The position numbers were made by a program, and so were the translations under genes. The notes under the pieces are model-generated. The model was not told the DNA's origin and did not search any database. It saw only the letters and a list, made by a program, of their open reading frames with translations. A stretch of 64,000 nt of DNA from Symbiodinium microadriaticum (lineage: Eukaryota > Sar > Dinophyceae > Suessiales > Symbiodiniaceae), in NCBI GenBank assembly GCA_001939145.1, contig LSRX01000689.1, positions 323,460 to 387,459 of the forward strand. The letters are read 5' to 3'. Shown here piece by piece: positions 37,375 to 48,205 of the stretch; position 1 is the stretch's first letter; each line of letters opens with the position of its first letter.

Positions 37375-38416
37375 CTACCCCCCATGGCTAAGCCCTGCCT
37401 TGAAGTAGGCTTCCAACTCCAGGTCTAGCATGGCCTCCATCGGCGGCTTCGCTTCTGCTTGGAGGAGCTAGGGAGTTTGCAAAGGGTAAACAGGGTCACA
37501 GACACCTTGCCCGCCTTTTTTGAGTGATCGAAGTGCACCGAAAGGGGGCAGCCGACAGAGTGTTTGAGAATCCATCGGGACTCCAGCCTTCATCGCGTCC
37601 GGCCCCATGTATTCCTCCAACTGGCGGTCTAGCATCTCCTTGGTAACCTGGCACGGATTAGCATTCTCACAAGCGCCCCCGGGCCGAATCCGCAGGCTTC
37701 AGGCAAGCAGGGAAAAACCCCGGTGGTCCCGCCTGGTTCCTCTTCCCCTTGCCCTTTCCCTTGCCCTTGCCTTTTCGGCCTGCCACGGCGCTCGGGACCA
37801 AGTCTGCGGAAGGGGAAGAGTACTCGGGGGCAGGCGTCAACTTTGAAACCGTGTGTGCACAAGACAGGCGATGCTGAGCACAACAAGCAAAGCTTCGTGA
37901 GCAGTCTCATCCCCCGGATGAATCGGCTGTGGCCTCCTTTGTACCCTCGGCCTGCAGCAGGAACGAAAAAGCGGCAAACTACGGGGTTCGGACTCAAAAG
38001 GTCTCCAAAATCCACCGGAGATCTCAAAGAAGCAAAGCTTCGCTGTCAGCTCTGGCGCTCCTTTGCCCCCGCGGCCGTAGCTCCCTCTGCCGTATCCTCG
38101 GCAGGAACGAAAATGGAGTCGAGCTCCCTCTCAGGGAAAAGGAGAAACGAGCGATTTGGGGCACTGGGGTGCAGTAAGGTATCAGAGGCAAAGTCACCTA
38201 AACAAGACGGATTTTTGTCGCCAAGGCTGCGACGTCCACGGCCATAGCCGTAGCGACCGCGGCCGTAGCCGCCATAGCCGTACCCGCCTTTCTGACCTGC
38301 ACGAAAGCCCCGCCCCAAACACTTGGTCGGATTGCCAGGCTTTGCCTGGCACAATCTCGTTGAACAAACAGTTGCTTCCGGTAAGCCGCACTCTTTCTCT
38401 CTCCCTCTCTCTCTCT

Positions 38417-38468
<52 letters not shown>

Positions 38469-39360
38469 CTTTCCGGCAGGTTGCACCTTTTCCTCGGCCG
38501 TAGGCCTGATCAGGAAAGCCGGGAGATGCGCTCAAAGAGGGGAGGAGGTACAGGGTGCAAACACCTCGTTTTGCAAACTGACAAAGCCGGACTCGGGCCA
38601 TTGTGCAAGAAACAGGGACACTGCAGCAACCTACAACGCCACTTCTTCACACAATCCCTGCACAATTCGCTATAACTGTCACAAAACCCCATCGTAAACC
38701 CCCAGCACTGCCGGTGCCCCCTCCTGAGGCTCTGGCCTTTCCGTACGGCCGCTTTACGATCGATCGCCAGACCCCACCCCCGCGACCTCCATAGGCCTGG
38801 GACAGGGCGCTCGTCGACCCGGTGCTTCGTCTCTGATGGGAGAGGACTAGACTAGACTAGACTAGACTAGACTAGACTAGACTATACTAGACTATACTAT
38901 ACTATAATATAACATAATATAATCTAGAGAGGAGCTGGGACCTTCTCGAGCTTCAGACTAAGTTCGGACGTGTATATCCCGTCATGCGAGCCACAGGCAT
39001 CCATGCTGTGATGGGCTCTTCTTTTCGGGCTGCTCTGAGAAAAGTCTAAACCCTAAACCCTAGCCGCTCAGCCCCAGGCCTTGCCCTTGCCTTTGCCTTT
39101 GTAGCTGGCACGCCCATTCCAGGCCGACTTGCCTGGAGAAACCCAGGTGGGTCACAAGAAAATCAGCTGAAAGAAGCCTGTTCGGCTCACATTTTTCCCC
39201 ACGACCCCTTCCTTGGGACTTTTGAAAACCAGGGATCCCTAGATCGGAAGGGGCCCCCTTTTCATTTCTGGTCCCCCCTGCCTCCGCGGCCCCAGTCGTC
39301 GTCGCGTATGCTTCGAAAGCCACGGCCCCAGGACTTCCTGGCCGGTTTTACCCACGACAT
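37375..39360 (-). CDS. CHTOP/FoP-like RGG-box mRNA-export adaptor, ten exons
   Basis: Ten small exons join in phase to 480 nt (159 residues plus TAG): 39360-39282, 39132-39080, 38796-38737, 38505-38487, 38296-38234, 38096-38067, 37951-37934, 37779-37733, 37638-37588, 37434-37375. The product starts MSWVKPARKSWGRGF. It is then Gly/Arg/Tyr-rich (GYGYGGYGRGRYGRG) and Lys/Gly-rich (GRKGKGKGKGKGK), and ends with two LDxxLxxY repeats, LDRQLEEYMG and LDLELEAYFK, one per exon. This order matches Friend-of-PRMT1 (CHTOP) and the C-terminal region shared with ALYREF adaptors, which act with the TREX complex and are methylated on RGG arginines. No RRM is seen, which favours CHTOP over ALYREF. Seven of nine introns start GC and all exons begin after AG|G. 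The function is inferred from this architecture. Confidence 0.65.
38393..38470. repeat. CT microsatellite
   Basis: TCTC dinucleotides within the fourth intron of the CHTOP-like gene. The frames of Glu/Arg and Ser/Leu repeats across it are artefacts. Confidence 0.9.
38846..38925. repeat. TAGAC pentanucleotide array
   Basis: About nine ACTAG units decay into ATA/ATAT. Located within the second intron of the CHTOP-like gene. Confidence 0.9.
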
Positions 39361-39424
39361 GTCGCGAGGCTCCAACTTCGGGGGCGCTTTGAGGTCGAGG
39401 GTTGGCTGGGCTTTGAGGTGTGGT

Positions 39425-39500
39425 TTACTAGGCCTAGGGTTTAGGGTTCAGGGGTTTAGGGTTTAAGGGGTTCAGGGTTATGGGGTTAGGGTTTAGGGTG
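39425..39500. repeat. Interstitial telomere-like repeat (TTTAGGG)
   Basis: About eight AGGGTTT-like units with drift, upstream of the CHTOP-like gene. Most of the interval 39361-41200 holds no supportable coding sequence. Confidence 0.7.
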
Positions 39501-39762
39501 GTTTACTGTATTCTTCCGCAGGGCCCTGACTTTCTCTGCTCGGCCAAAACTGTTAAAGTTCGTTGCACACCGGTGCTTGGCAGTCGACGCGAGATTACAA
39601 TGAGGATCCAGCAAAAGACTCCTCCAAAGCTTAACGTTCTTCCACTGGCTGATTTAAGTTGGGTTGCAGGGATTTGGGAATTCTGAAAGTTTTAGGGCTT
39701 TTAGATTCCGGCTTGGGGCTCTTCTCCTCTTTGGGAAGCGCCGACAGAAAGCTCAGACCCTG

Positions 39763-39812
39763 CAGACCTAAACCCTAAACCCTGAACCCCAAACCCTAAA
39801 CCCTAAACCCTC
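39763..39812. repeat. Interstitial telomere-like repeat, opposite orientation
   Basis: Six CCCTAAA units, inverted relative to the array at 39425-39500. The two arrays face each other about 260 bases apart. Confidence 0.75.
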
Positions 39813-41206
39813 CGGCGCACCCTCGCCCAACGCCGTAACCCATCTTGGCCACCCTCACGCCCGACCCCCCGGGGGCGAGCTTTCACGGCTTGGGCCAGGA
39901 AATGGCATCGTGAAGTTCAGGCAGACATGATTGGGTCACAATGGCACAGAAAGCCCACAACAGCCTACTTTTCCCATGTCCCTGAACCCGGTAGTAGTTT
40001 AAGGATCCCATTCTTCGAAGATGTAGCTCTCTAAAACATTTTGGGACCACAAGGGAAACGAAAGTTATTCCCAAGGTACCACGTAGCGAAGCTGATGCTG
40101 AAGCCTGAAGAGCTTTAATCTTTTTGGGGTTAGCAATTAGAGTAGCGCGTCGGGGTGAGGCAGGCCTCAACTTGAGCTGGGGCCTGCGGCCCCGCTTTTG
40201 TATCCCCAAGGGTCGAAGGTAGGTGCTGACTATAGGAGGGTTTAGAGTTCAGGGTTTAGGGTTGTGATACTCAGAGAAAACTGACCACCTCAAAGGCCTA
40301 TGAATGGGTCGGGCTTGGGGAGCGCTCGAATCCGAACTCCATGGCCCTTTCAACCCCAAACCAAAGCCGACATTTTCGGGTTTGGGGTTCAGGGTTTGGG
40401 ACCCTAACTCCTTTCCGGCTGATGTTTATGTGCACGCAGGGACTTGGACGGTTCTCGACGCAGTCTTGCACAGATGGTTCCAACGGTACAGCGCAGTCCA
40501 AGTGACCAGCAACACCTCGATATGGAGGATCTGCACCGCCGGGGGGATTGACTAGTTGCGTCGTAAGGTGCAGACTTCAGGGCACACACGCTTTTGCCGT
40601 CTTCACATCAAGTGGCACAAGAAGCATTCTTCGGGGTACCGTTCCAATGCTTTCAGGTCCCAGCCGTGGAGACACTTCAAGTCTCCAGGGTGGCAGGTGG
40701 ACTCCCGCAAGATTCTCACCTCAGTGCTCTCTCTCTCTCCGAGATTTTTTTTGGGCCTGCTACCACCAAAAAACTGACCTTCCGAAAATTGGTGGTATTG
40801 CTTTTATGCTTTGCACTTAGGAGCCCTCTTTTTTGGGGCAAAAAAAATGGCACTCTAAGGTCCTGACGATGGGTGGGAAGGGCTCCACGGGGACGCCATG
40901 GGCCCGGAGATGAAGCAGCAAGGCACACTCGGGCTGCGCTGTGCAATCTGACTGGTTGCCTGGGCTCTTTTCCTACAAACCCTAGGGCTTTAGGCATCAA
41001 GAGGAGGGATTCGAGGAGGCCTTCAACTGCCATAAGGAAAGCCTATCGTTTACTGCACATCAATAATGGCTGAGGAACGTACGACTGAAGGTCAGCTGCC
41101 ACAATGGCTCTTTTTTTGCGTGTGCTTTGTGAGGCTGTACAACGGGATGAAATTGATTACGTGACTATCATTGAGGAAAGCGCATTGTTTAGTATGTATA
41201 CCCCTG

Positions 41207-43271
41207 TCAGAAGATGTTGATTCTTTCCTGGACGAAAGATTCATCTGAACCACTTTTAGCACGGGCCCAGCTGCAGATGAGGCCGCGGCACAGGTCCTCC
41301 AAGGCTGCGATGCGGGTCCATCTTCGTGACGGGCAGCCCACACTGAAATAAGCCTTCATGTACTTGCGTGGGAGAAGAGCGAAGTAGTCGGTTGTGTCGT
41401 GAAACTTATTTGGGTGGATCCAGTGCAGCACAATGTGCACCTTTTCGGTGGTGAACTCCCTGAGGTTTCCTATGGGTGCCAGCCACTCGAAGTCTGGACG
41501 CAACCGCAGCACCCAGTCGAAACGTCTCCGCTGTGCCTTCTCGGCCGCTGTGATGAGATGCTGACAGCTGTGAAACTTCTCGAACTGCTTATGAGCATAC
41601 TTTGCTGCTGCCCAATGACACTGCGGCAGCCTGAGACCAGTTCCGCGCACCTCATCATAAAGCACCATGCCGTCCGGAGGCAAGGCTGTGAAGCCTTGAT
41701 CGAACTGTTCTAGAGGTCGCCCCTGCAGGTCCAGCACGTAGAAAATCTGTGTCTCAGCTTTCAGGCTCCTGGTGGCATTCGCGATGGATTCGTGCACCCG
41801 AGGCAAGTGGAAGCTGCGGGCGAGGCCCGCGATGCAAACAGCCGCCCGGAGCTTCGGTGTCTCTCTGGTCAGTTCATGCTCCACCGCACGCTGCTTCAAG
41901 GACACCAGCATCTCAACGACCTCTTTGTGTCTGTCCCACCCCCCCAACACAGACTTGGCCGTGCCTTTGGGGCTTTCCTGGTCCATCACCGCACCATTCA
42001 ACTGCTTTGTGTAGTCAAGCGTCACTGGCAAAGCCTCCGTTAATAGAGCCTCGACGGTTACACAAGCGGTGCTTGACCCAAGGACCCCGGTGTACGGTGA
42101 AGGGCTTGGGGCACATAGAAAGACGTGCAAGGTTTCCTCTTGGAAGACACGATGCCGAAACTTCGTGCGCCGTATTGGCCAATCTGAGCCGCTCAACTGA
42201 AACTCCCAGAAGGCCGAGCCGAGCATTTCCGTGCAGACATGCCATGCATGGATGGCCTTCGTGTAAAGCTCAAACTTCGATAGGCTTGGTTCCTTCACCA
42301 CAAAGGCACCGCTGAGAAGCGGCAGGCTTCCAGAGACGGCCGCCGCACAGCTCTCATTTCCGCGGCGGCGTGGCGGATGCCTTGGAGATAACTGCGATTA
42401 TGAAAATCCGTGGTAGATTCAGATTGCGAGATTTCCCCGTTCTGGTGCTCCAAATTCAGCCTAACAGCACTTTCTGGCAGGCGGCCCAGCTGGAACCAGG
42501 CAGAAGACGTCCCGGGCGGAGCGGCAATGCCGGCCCAACTGCCGCAAATAGGCCTCGCATTTCAAGCCAAAGATGGCTTTTCCCGTAAGATTCCAGGAAA
42601 CTAAGGATTTCCAAATCCTTATAAAACGTAAAGAGACATGATTAGGTAGGCGTCGAAGGCCCCTGGAGTCTCTAGAGTTTATAGGATTCTTTTCTAAAGC
42701 CCTGATCAAAAAAAAACAAATCCCCCGCAAGATGTGGAGGGTTTTGGGCTTTGCAGGTACACCTCGCAGCAGGCGCCGGCGCCGGGGTTTCGGTCCTTGC
42801 GCTTCTCGGAGCCGCAAGGCCCACAGCTCTCGCAGACCCGGCCACAGCAGAGGTCTCCGGCCTCTGGCACCGTGAAACAGTGCACGAGAATCATGACTCT
42901 ATTGTATTATAAAGGGTGATGTAGACGCTGTAGTAACTCTGTAGACCCCTAGATGACTACCCCTCCACTTTGCTCTAAAAGGCCCGAATACTAGGATCCC
43001 GATGATCCTATGGCCTATTGAAGTCTCTGTCAAGGGAAAGCGTTTTTTGATCAGATACGTTCTCAATATAAGAAACAAAACCTTTATCTTGACCGCAATC
43101 CACAAGATCCGTGCTAAAAGAATGCATGGTTACCCGTAGTTTTAAGACACCTCCCAGTAGACGACACTGTGATGGGTTTCGGGCCTGGCGGCCCTCTGTG
43201 CACCAATCGAGGCTCCCGACCACTGGAAACAGCCAGAGGGCCAGGCAAATCAGGCGGGAAACGCATGTCAT
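41207..43271 (-). CDS. Secreted or Golgi glycosyltransferase-like protein, paralogue C, four exons
   Basis: Four exons join in frame. Exon 1 is 43271-43185 and starts MTCVSRLICLALWLFPVVGS, a clear signal peptide. Exon 2 is 42861-42763 and Cys-rich (CCGRVCESCGPC). Exon 3 is about 42617-42471. Exon 4 is 42391-41207. The total is 505 residues; an alternative pair of sites for the first intron (exon 1 to 43151, exon 2 from 42863) is also in phase and gives 517. Exon 4 has AAVCIAGLARSFHLPRVHE and FDWVLRLRPDFEW, as in paralogues A and B, but is clearly diverged elsewhere, including the C terminus. The signal peptide places the enzyme in the secretory pathway, as expected for a lumenal sugar transferase. 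The sugar donor and acceptor cannot be read from the sequence. Paralogue C lacks the intron found in B within TKAIxAWHVCTE. Confidence 0.7.
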
Positions 43272-44716
43272 GGCACATGGTCTCGAGGGAAAAGGCTCTT
43301 TGAGCAATCTTGAACGCGAATTCCACGACGTCGCACGACACCCCCTAAGTCCAATATTCAAAACCAACTGCGTGAATCAAACCACACGGAGCCGGGTGCC
43401 TCTCCCTTGTGGCTCGCACGGCAGCTTAAAGTGTTGGATTTATAAGGGCTCCTTTGCTAGGCGGATTCATAGCGTGCTGGAGTCTCGACGGGCTCCAGGG
43501 TTTCCCAGGCACTGTTGTGTTTTGGGCAGCTGCGGACGAGCAAAGAGAGGCCACAATACAATTCAACGCCAAACCCCGTACCACCATAATTGACGCATTG
43601 AATCGGATTCCTGTCCGGTTTGCCATGCCCGGCCTGTGCCTTTCCCTTCTCCTGTGTTGACATTTACTTCGCGAAGCATTCCCCTTGTCGCCTCGGCCCT
43701 GCCTTACTCACCACGGTTTTTCGTTGGAACAATAACAGTTTGCAGGCACGCAGACGTTAGCTCGGAGGAAGCAATTCTGCTCACTGCCTCGTAACAACCG
43801 TCAGCCCGGCACGGCGCTTCACACGGCAACTAGGTTTCAATTTTCAGCCGAAATTTAAATCATTCTGTTCTTTATCCCAAAATCAAGCATGCATCACGAC
43901 ATCGAGTTATGAACTCGCATGTTGAAACGTCTATAAAGTAAAAGTTGTCCCAATTCAAAAAGAGGGAGTCCAATCAAATATACATTCCAAATATAAACAT
44001 AATCAAACGCAGTAGGCTCGCTCACTCACACGCGCTCGCACAATCCTTCTTGTCCTAACGGCAAACGTTGAGACATTTTGTTCGCCCGAAGGGCTCAAAA
44101 GGTTTGGGGTTTGGGAAGAAGTGTTAAAGAGGACAGCAAGCGCAAACGGTTCGAGTGTTTTGGTCCGCACAGCCCACACACGTCTTGCACAACAGAAGTC
44201 TGTGAAGGGACGATGTCGAAAGCATCAATCCCTCTTTCGTGTATGGACTGTTTAACAGACCTCACGAGAGTAAAACATACAGGGCGGTATGGGTGGGGTA
44301 TCTAAAAGAAAACTAACTCCCCTCCCATATTGATCCACCGTGTATCGGAAGGAAAATCATTCTCTCTCTGTTACTGTGCATGCTTCTCCGAAGCACTTAA
44401 TGAAAACATGTGGTTTTCTAAAGGAGAAAACCTGAAAACTGAAAACTGAAGTTTGGAAAAGAGTGTAAATTTATAAAATTGGATAAACCTGAAGAACCCT
44501 TTGTCACATTAATTCTTGCTCGTAGGAGTTTTCCGCTCGTTTGAGCATTTATGTTTTGATAAATGTACTTTAGCTCGTTTCGGGAGAGAATCGTTCGAAT
44601 TTCAGAGAAACGCACGTTTGCGAACAAAAGCGCTCAAACGCTCAAAGATGCTGATGTTCATGATGCACTATGGCAAGAAGATCTTCGGAGCTCTGCCACG
44701 CTCTCAGCTTTTTTTT
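43272..44716. other. Intergenic stretch
   Basis: No convincing exon between the start of paralogue C and the end of the large split gene. The region around 43840-44060 is AT-rich and ordinary. Confidence 0.5.
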
Positions 44717-44882
44717 TCAAGCGCACTCTCGAGCAAGCTGTTTCTGCAGCTGCTCCCTGTATGCACCCAGCATCTTCTGCATGCAGCGGTAGGCGCAGCT
44801 GAGTGCACCCGTGCCACTCCGCCTTGCAATTCTAGCTGTCTTCCCAATAAAGTCCTCGTCGCTCCAACATGCTTGATCTTGG
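44717..44882 (-). CDS. Split gene, last exon
   Basis: Follows GCCAG|C. Reads CWSDEDFIGKTARIARRSGT, then SCAYRCMQKMLGAYREQLQK, ending ARECA before TGA at 44717-44719. Confidence 0.65.
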
Positions 44883-45088
44883 CTGGCGAACATGTGCTAG
44901 ATTTCTTGCACATCATTCTGATTTGCCCACACAGTGCTGCTTAGAGGCTCATGGGATTTATTGCTTTGTGGCCACGATGGCCAAGTTCCTCTAGTTCGAT
45001 CCTAGGTCACTGCATGCCAGATTTCGAAGATATATGCAAGCATGCATATTGAACCCTTGCACACGATCAGCTAATGCCGGCAGGCCAC

Positions 45089-45183
45089 ATAAAGTGCGAC
45101 TGCATATGCAGCTTGGGCCTCATAGCAAACAGCTTCCAGGTTGTGGTGTCCGAGCATCGGCGGGCCAGCTTCGCGTATCCAGC
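45089..45183 (-). CDS. Split gene, exon block with RPKLHMQSHF
   Basis: Follows CTCAG|G. Reads AGYAKLARRCSDTTTWKLFA, then MRPKLHMQSHF, the PKxHxxxH motif. Confidence 0.65.
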
Positions 45184-45288
45184 CTGAGATCAGATAAGCT
45201 GGGCTACGTCATTAAGTACCTCTAGATAAGAGATACAGTATCTCGAGGGTCATTAGACACGAATGCCGGGAAGCACACATCTCGTTTC

Positions 45289-45415
45289 CTGCTTTTGCAA
45301 CCAGAAGGTTTGTATTCGGTTCCATCCATAAGCCTTCGTGGTGAAGCGTCCTGAAATAGTTGTTGGCGCAGGCCACAATGTATTTCAGCATCAGAAAAAT
45401 CTCGACCGAACACTC
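45289..45415 (-). CDS. Split gene, exon block with MLKYIVACANNYF
   Basis: Follows CTAAG|G. Reads ECSVEIFLMLKYIVACANNY, then FRTLHHEGLWMEPN. Confidence 0.6.
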
Positions 45416-45834
45416 CTTAGGTATCGCAGTTGGATCTGTCGCACCCATGGAAGATGCATGCATGTTAACATTGCATGCACACTAGCATATGTGCACATAT
45501 ATGCATGCATGTGTTATCATGTATAATACGTGGCCATGTGCCCTATGTACATGCTATATGTGCATGCACGGATACGTGGCATGTATATGCAAACGATAAA
45601 AATTGAAAGCATCATAGGCTCAATCCTGGATAGGTAATCTTCTAGCCAAGAAGTCATCAAAGCTGTGTCAGCTCCCCTTCCACCGGTTGCCGTTGGAAAA
45701 TCGGCTTTCCTAGGCTAGTATTGGAGCAGGGAACATACAAACTAATCTATACACGATATATATATATATATATATTTAAAATAATCGTGTGTAAATTATT
45801 ACAAGCTACTGGCTTTTGTTGTAAGATTCGTCCC

Positions 45835-46009
45835 CATCTTGAAGCCACTCGTTGAGAACCCCCTTACATTAGTGGATTTCTTCTGTTCCTTGCACCAACT
45901 GACGAAGTCGCAGTAGGCATTGTGGAGGCGGCTGTTCAGGCTGCGTCCAGCTACCAATCCCAGCAGGCAGATCAAAACCACGCCCGAAGTAACGAAGTCT
46001 TTCCCGATC
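45835..46009 (-). CDS. Split gene, exon block with IGKDFVTSGVVLICLLG
   Basis: Follows CTCAG|G. Reads IGKDFVTSGVVLICLLGLVA, then SLNSRLHNAYCDFVSWCKEQ, ending near FKM. Confidence 0.65.
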
Positions 46010-46297
46010 CTGAGCTAGCTGTTTATCATTAGGGTTGAAGGACACTTCGAAGAAGGTTGAGGATACGTATAATTTAACCTATATACGGGGTATAGCAGCC
46101 TAGGCCTATAAACCCAATAAACCCAAAAGCCTCAACGATCCGGCATGTCGTAAGACGAGGACACCTATAGGTAGATCACATCGTTCAGTTGCATAGCGCT
46201 TGAGATTTAAACACTCCAGTAGCAGTTTGCTAGCCTGAACTCGTTAATCCGAAAGTTAACAAACATAACCAAAAGTGCTAGATGCTGTCGGGTCCAC

Positions 46298-46409
46298 CCC
46301 ATGTGCCAAGTATGTGCCGGATCGATCAAAGCAGCCTTTGGCTTGTTAAGCCCAGGAACAGAGAAGAACGGTGACCCGATCCTCTTGAAGGGTGTCGGGC
46401 CCTCACCAC
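46298..46409 (-). CDS. Split gene, exon block with IDPAHTWHMGW
   Basis: Reads GEGPTPFKRIGSPFFSVPGL, then NKPKAALIDPAHTWHMGW. Confidence 0.65.
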
Positions 46410-46591
46410 CTCGAACTTAACACGTACAGTTCGGATGTTAACTTATGTCATGTCGAGATGCATCACTGCAGCACAAGTGACAAATGCGCTTGCATTGCCA
46501 TCCCGTACTTAAAGCCATAGCCTTCCAATCGTTAAGCGAGATGTCTAGTATGCAGCACATGCATGCACTGGCGCATATTTCAGAATCCCAC

Positions 46592-46669
46592 CTTCCTCAA
46601 GTAAACCCAATCTCCTTTGATGCCAAGCACGGCAAAGTGGATCGTGATGGGTCCCGTTGATGTCTCCAC
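46592..46669 (-). CDS. Split gene, exon block with GDWVYLRK
   Basis: A 78-base exon between CTCAG|G and AAG|GT. It reads PITIHFAVLGIKGDWVYLRK at its end. The GDW is the proposed second acidic motif. Confidence 0.65.
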
Positions 46670-46745
46670 CTGAGATTGCGCGATACATGCATGCACATAT
46701 AAATTCCCTACGGGTTCTCTAGCTACCAATTCCATGCCTAGCTGC

Positions 46746-46875
46746 CTGAACCCCTTCTGAATAGAGACGGCATAGGTCTGCAGCGAACGCTTCATTCAAC
46801 TTCGTGAGGGTGGCATCTTCCCAGTAAAGTTCAGCTGGGACAACAGTGAAGAGGAATCGCGTGCAGAACGTATTT
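46746..46875 (-). CDS. Split gene, exon block with CTRFLFTVVPAELYW
   Basis: Acceptor CTAAG|A. Joined in phase to the previous exon it reads NTFCTRFLFTVVPAELYWED, then NEAFAADLCRLYSEGVQ, and ends at a probable GC donor. Confidence 0.65.
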
Positions 46876-46962
46876 CTTAGATCCCAGCACAGTAGCTTCC
46901 ATAGTATACACTAGTTATTTGCTTAATACACAAAACAGTACTATGGTGCAGGATCGAAAGAC

Positions 46963-47149
46963 CCACTCGAGTTTTTGTAGTTGGTTCCCCGGAACGAAAT
47001 GCAAGGCTGGATGCTTTCCACCATGATTGGCAACTTGTACTTGCCCCTTCCCTCATCACCATGTATGTATAGTGGCACCGTGCAGTTGGCTGGGGGCGCA
47101 TCGTGTCCGTTCATCACATGTATATCATCAGTCAGCTTGTACAAATGCC
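46963..47149 (-). CDS. Split gene, interrupted exon, 3' half
   Basis: Resumes as WHLYKLTDDIHVMNGHDAPP, then CTVPLYIHGDEGRGKYKLPI, and ends at a GT donor after KNSSG. The first codon (TGG) is completed by the last base of the 5' half at 55792. Confidence 0.7.
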
Positions 47150-47154
47150 AAAAC

Positions 47155-47317
47155 TGCTAATTTTCACTCAAACCAAAGCGCCTGCGAAGTCACAGCGGTC
47201 GTATTGGGCTCAAACGAATTAAGGAGCTTCAAATGGAAAACACAAGTGTCAACATAAATACCGGCCACAACTACAAGAGGAAAATACCTGTACTTACTGG
47301 GCGTACAAAGTTTTGCA
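47155..47317 (-). repeat. 3' LTR of the copia element
   Basis: Partner of 55629-55791 with three substitutions and no indels. Confidence 0.95.
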
Positions 47318-47326
47318 CCCCGCCTA
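47318..47326 (-). promoter_or_regulatory. Purine-rich tract before the 3' LTR
   Basis: The minus strand reads AGGCGGGG just before the LTR, the expected site for plus-strand priming. One C interrupts it. Confidence 0.55.
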
Positions 47327-48205
47327 AAGCATGCCGAAGTCCAACTAAGGCAAATGCTTTCTCAGAACTTTGCGACTTCTAAGACGCACTGTACGGAAGC
47401 TCAAAGCTACACTAGGGCCGGTATCAAAGTAGAAAACAGCTTGACTGGTTTCAAGGCAGCTCCTGACGAAAAGTTTCTTCGCGTGCACAAGCGCTGCCGA
47501 GAACGGTCTTTGGCTTGACCTACCGTTCCTACCTTCCTACACTACTCAAAAGTAAAAGTACCAGGCTACTGGCGCAGTTGCGCCGTCTGCCTACGGAAGT
47601 CGATGAACGCCGCCCAAAGGCAACGCTCACCAACTGTTGCATGCTTGACACAGGCAAGCGGACCCGACGCAGGAAGTAGCGGTAGCAACGCTTCACACGA
47701 AGACACAAGGTGACATGCAGGTGGACGCAAGGTGAGGATATGACAATTCATGCGGGATCATGCAAGCACCGAAATTGCTTGACAATGGCGTGCTTGCCCT
47801 GTACGCAAAACAGCCGTGAGAATGAAAACCCAACGACTAAAAGGATTAGAACCTCCTAATTAAGGTTCTGAGCGATCTGCACGAGCGCGTCACTGGGTAG
47901 GCAGTGCACGTGTAGTGCACACGACATTGGTTTCGCCAAAATGGCGCACTTCATCTGGGATTGATGGTGCAGGATGCACCATATGCACACAGCCACAAGA
48001 AAATATTCAAGCAAAATGTTCAAGCAAAGATAACGCCAAGTGACGCAGGCCCTGAGGCCGAGCAACATGAGCATCCAAGCTACGGAGAAGGCGTATGTAC
48101 AAGATGCACCATGGTATCAACATGCAGAATGCTGACACCATAGGCACATCGCATCATGAACATTTCAAGAAGCTCTCAAGAGACTGTCTCACGGTTAGCC
48201 ACTTT
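47327..48205 (-). other. 3' untranslated region of the copia element
   Basis: Nearly 900 bases between the gag-pol stop and the purine-rich tract. Only short frames are seen, one of them (47856-48074, minus) with a hydrophobic stretch. No second gene is supported. Confidence 0.6.

Noticed and set aside
38381-38479. Intron-like + strand block (GTAAGC, pyrimidine tract, GGCAG)
   Set aside because: It looks like a good + strand intron, but no convincing + strand exons flank it, and the minus-strand gene explains the region. Chance from the CT repeat.
38046-38601. Minus-strand frames with Arg-Glu repeats
   Set aside because: They read the CT microsatellite inside an intron of the CHTOP-like gene, in frames that do not match its exons.
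45470-45600. Palindromic ATGCATGC-rich stretch as a possible regulatory array
   Set aside because: Similar words recur widely in AT-rich intronic DNA here (56120-56290, 61000-61240), so it looks like background composition.
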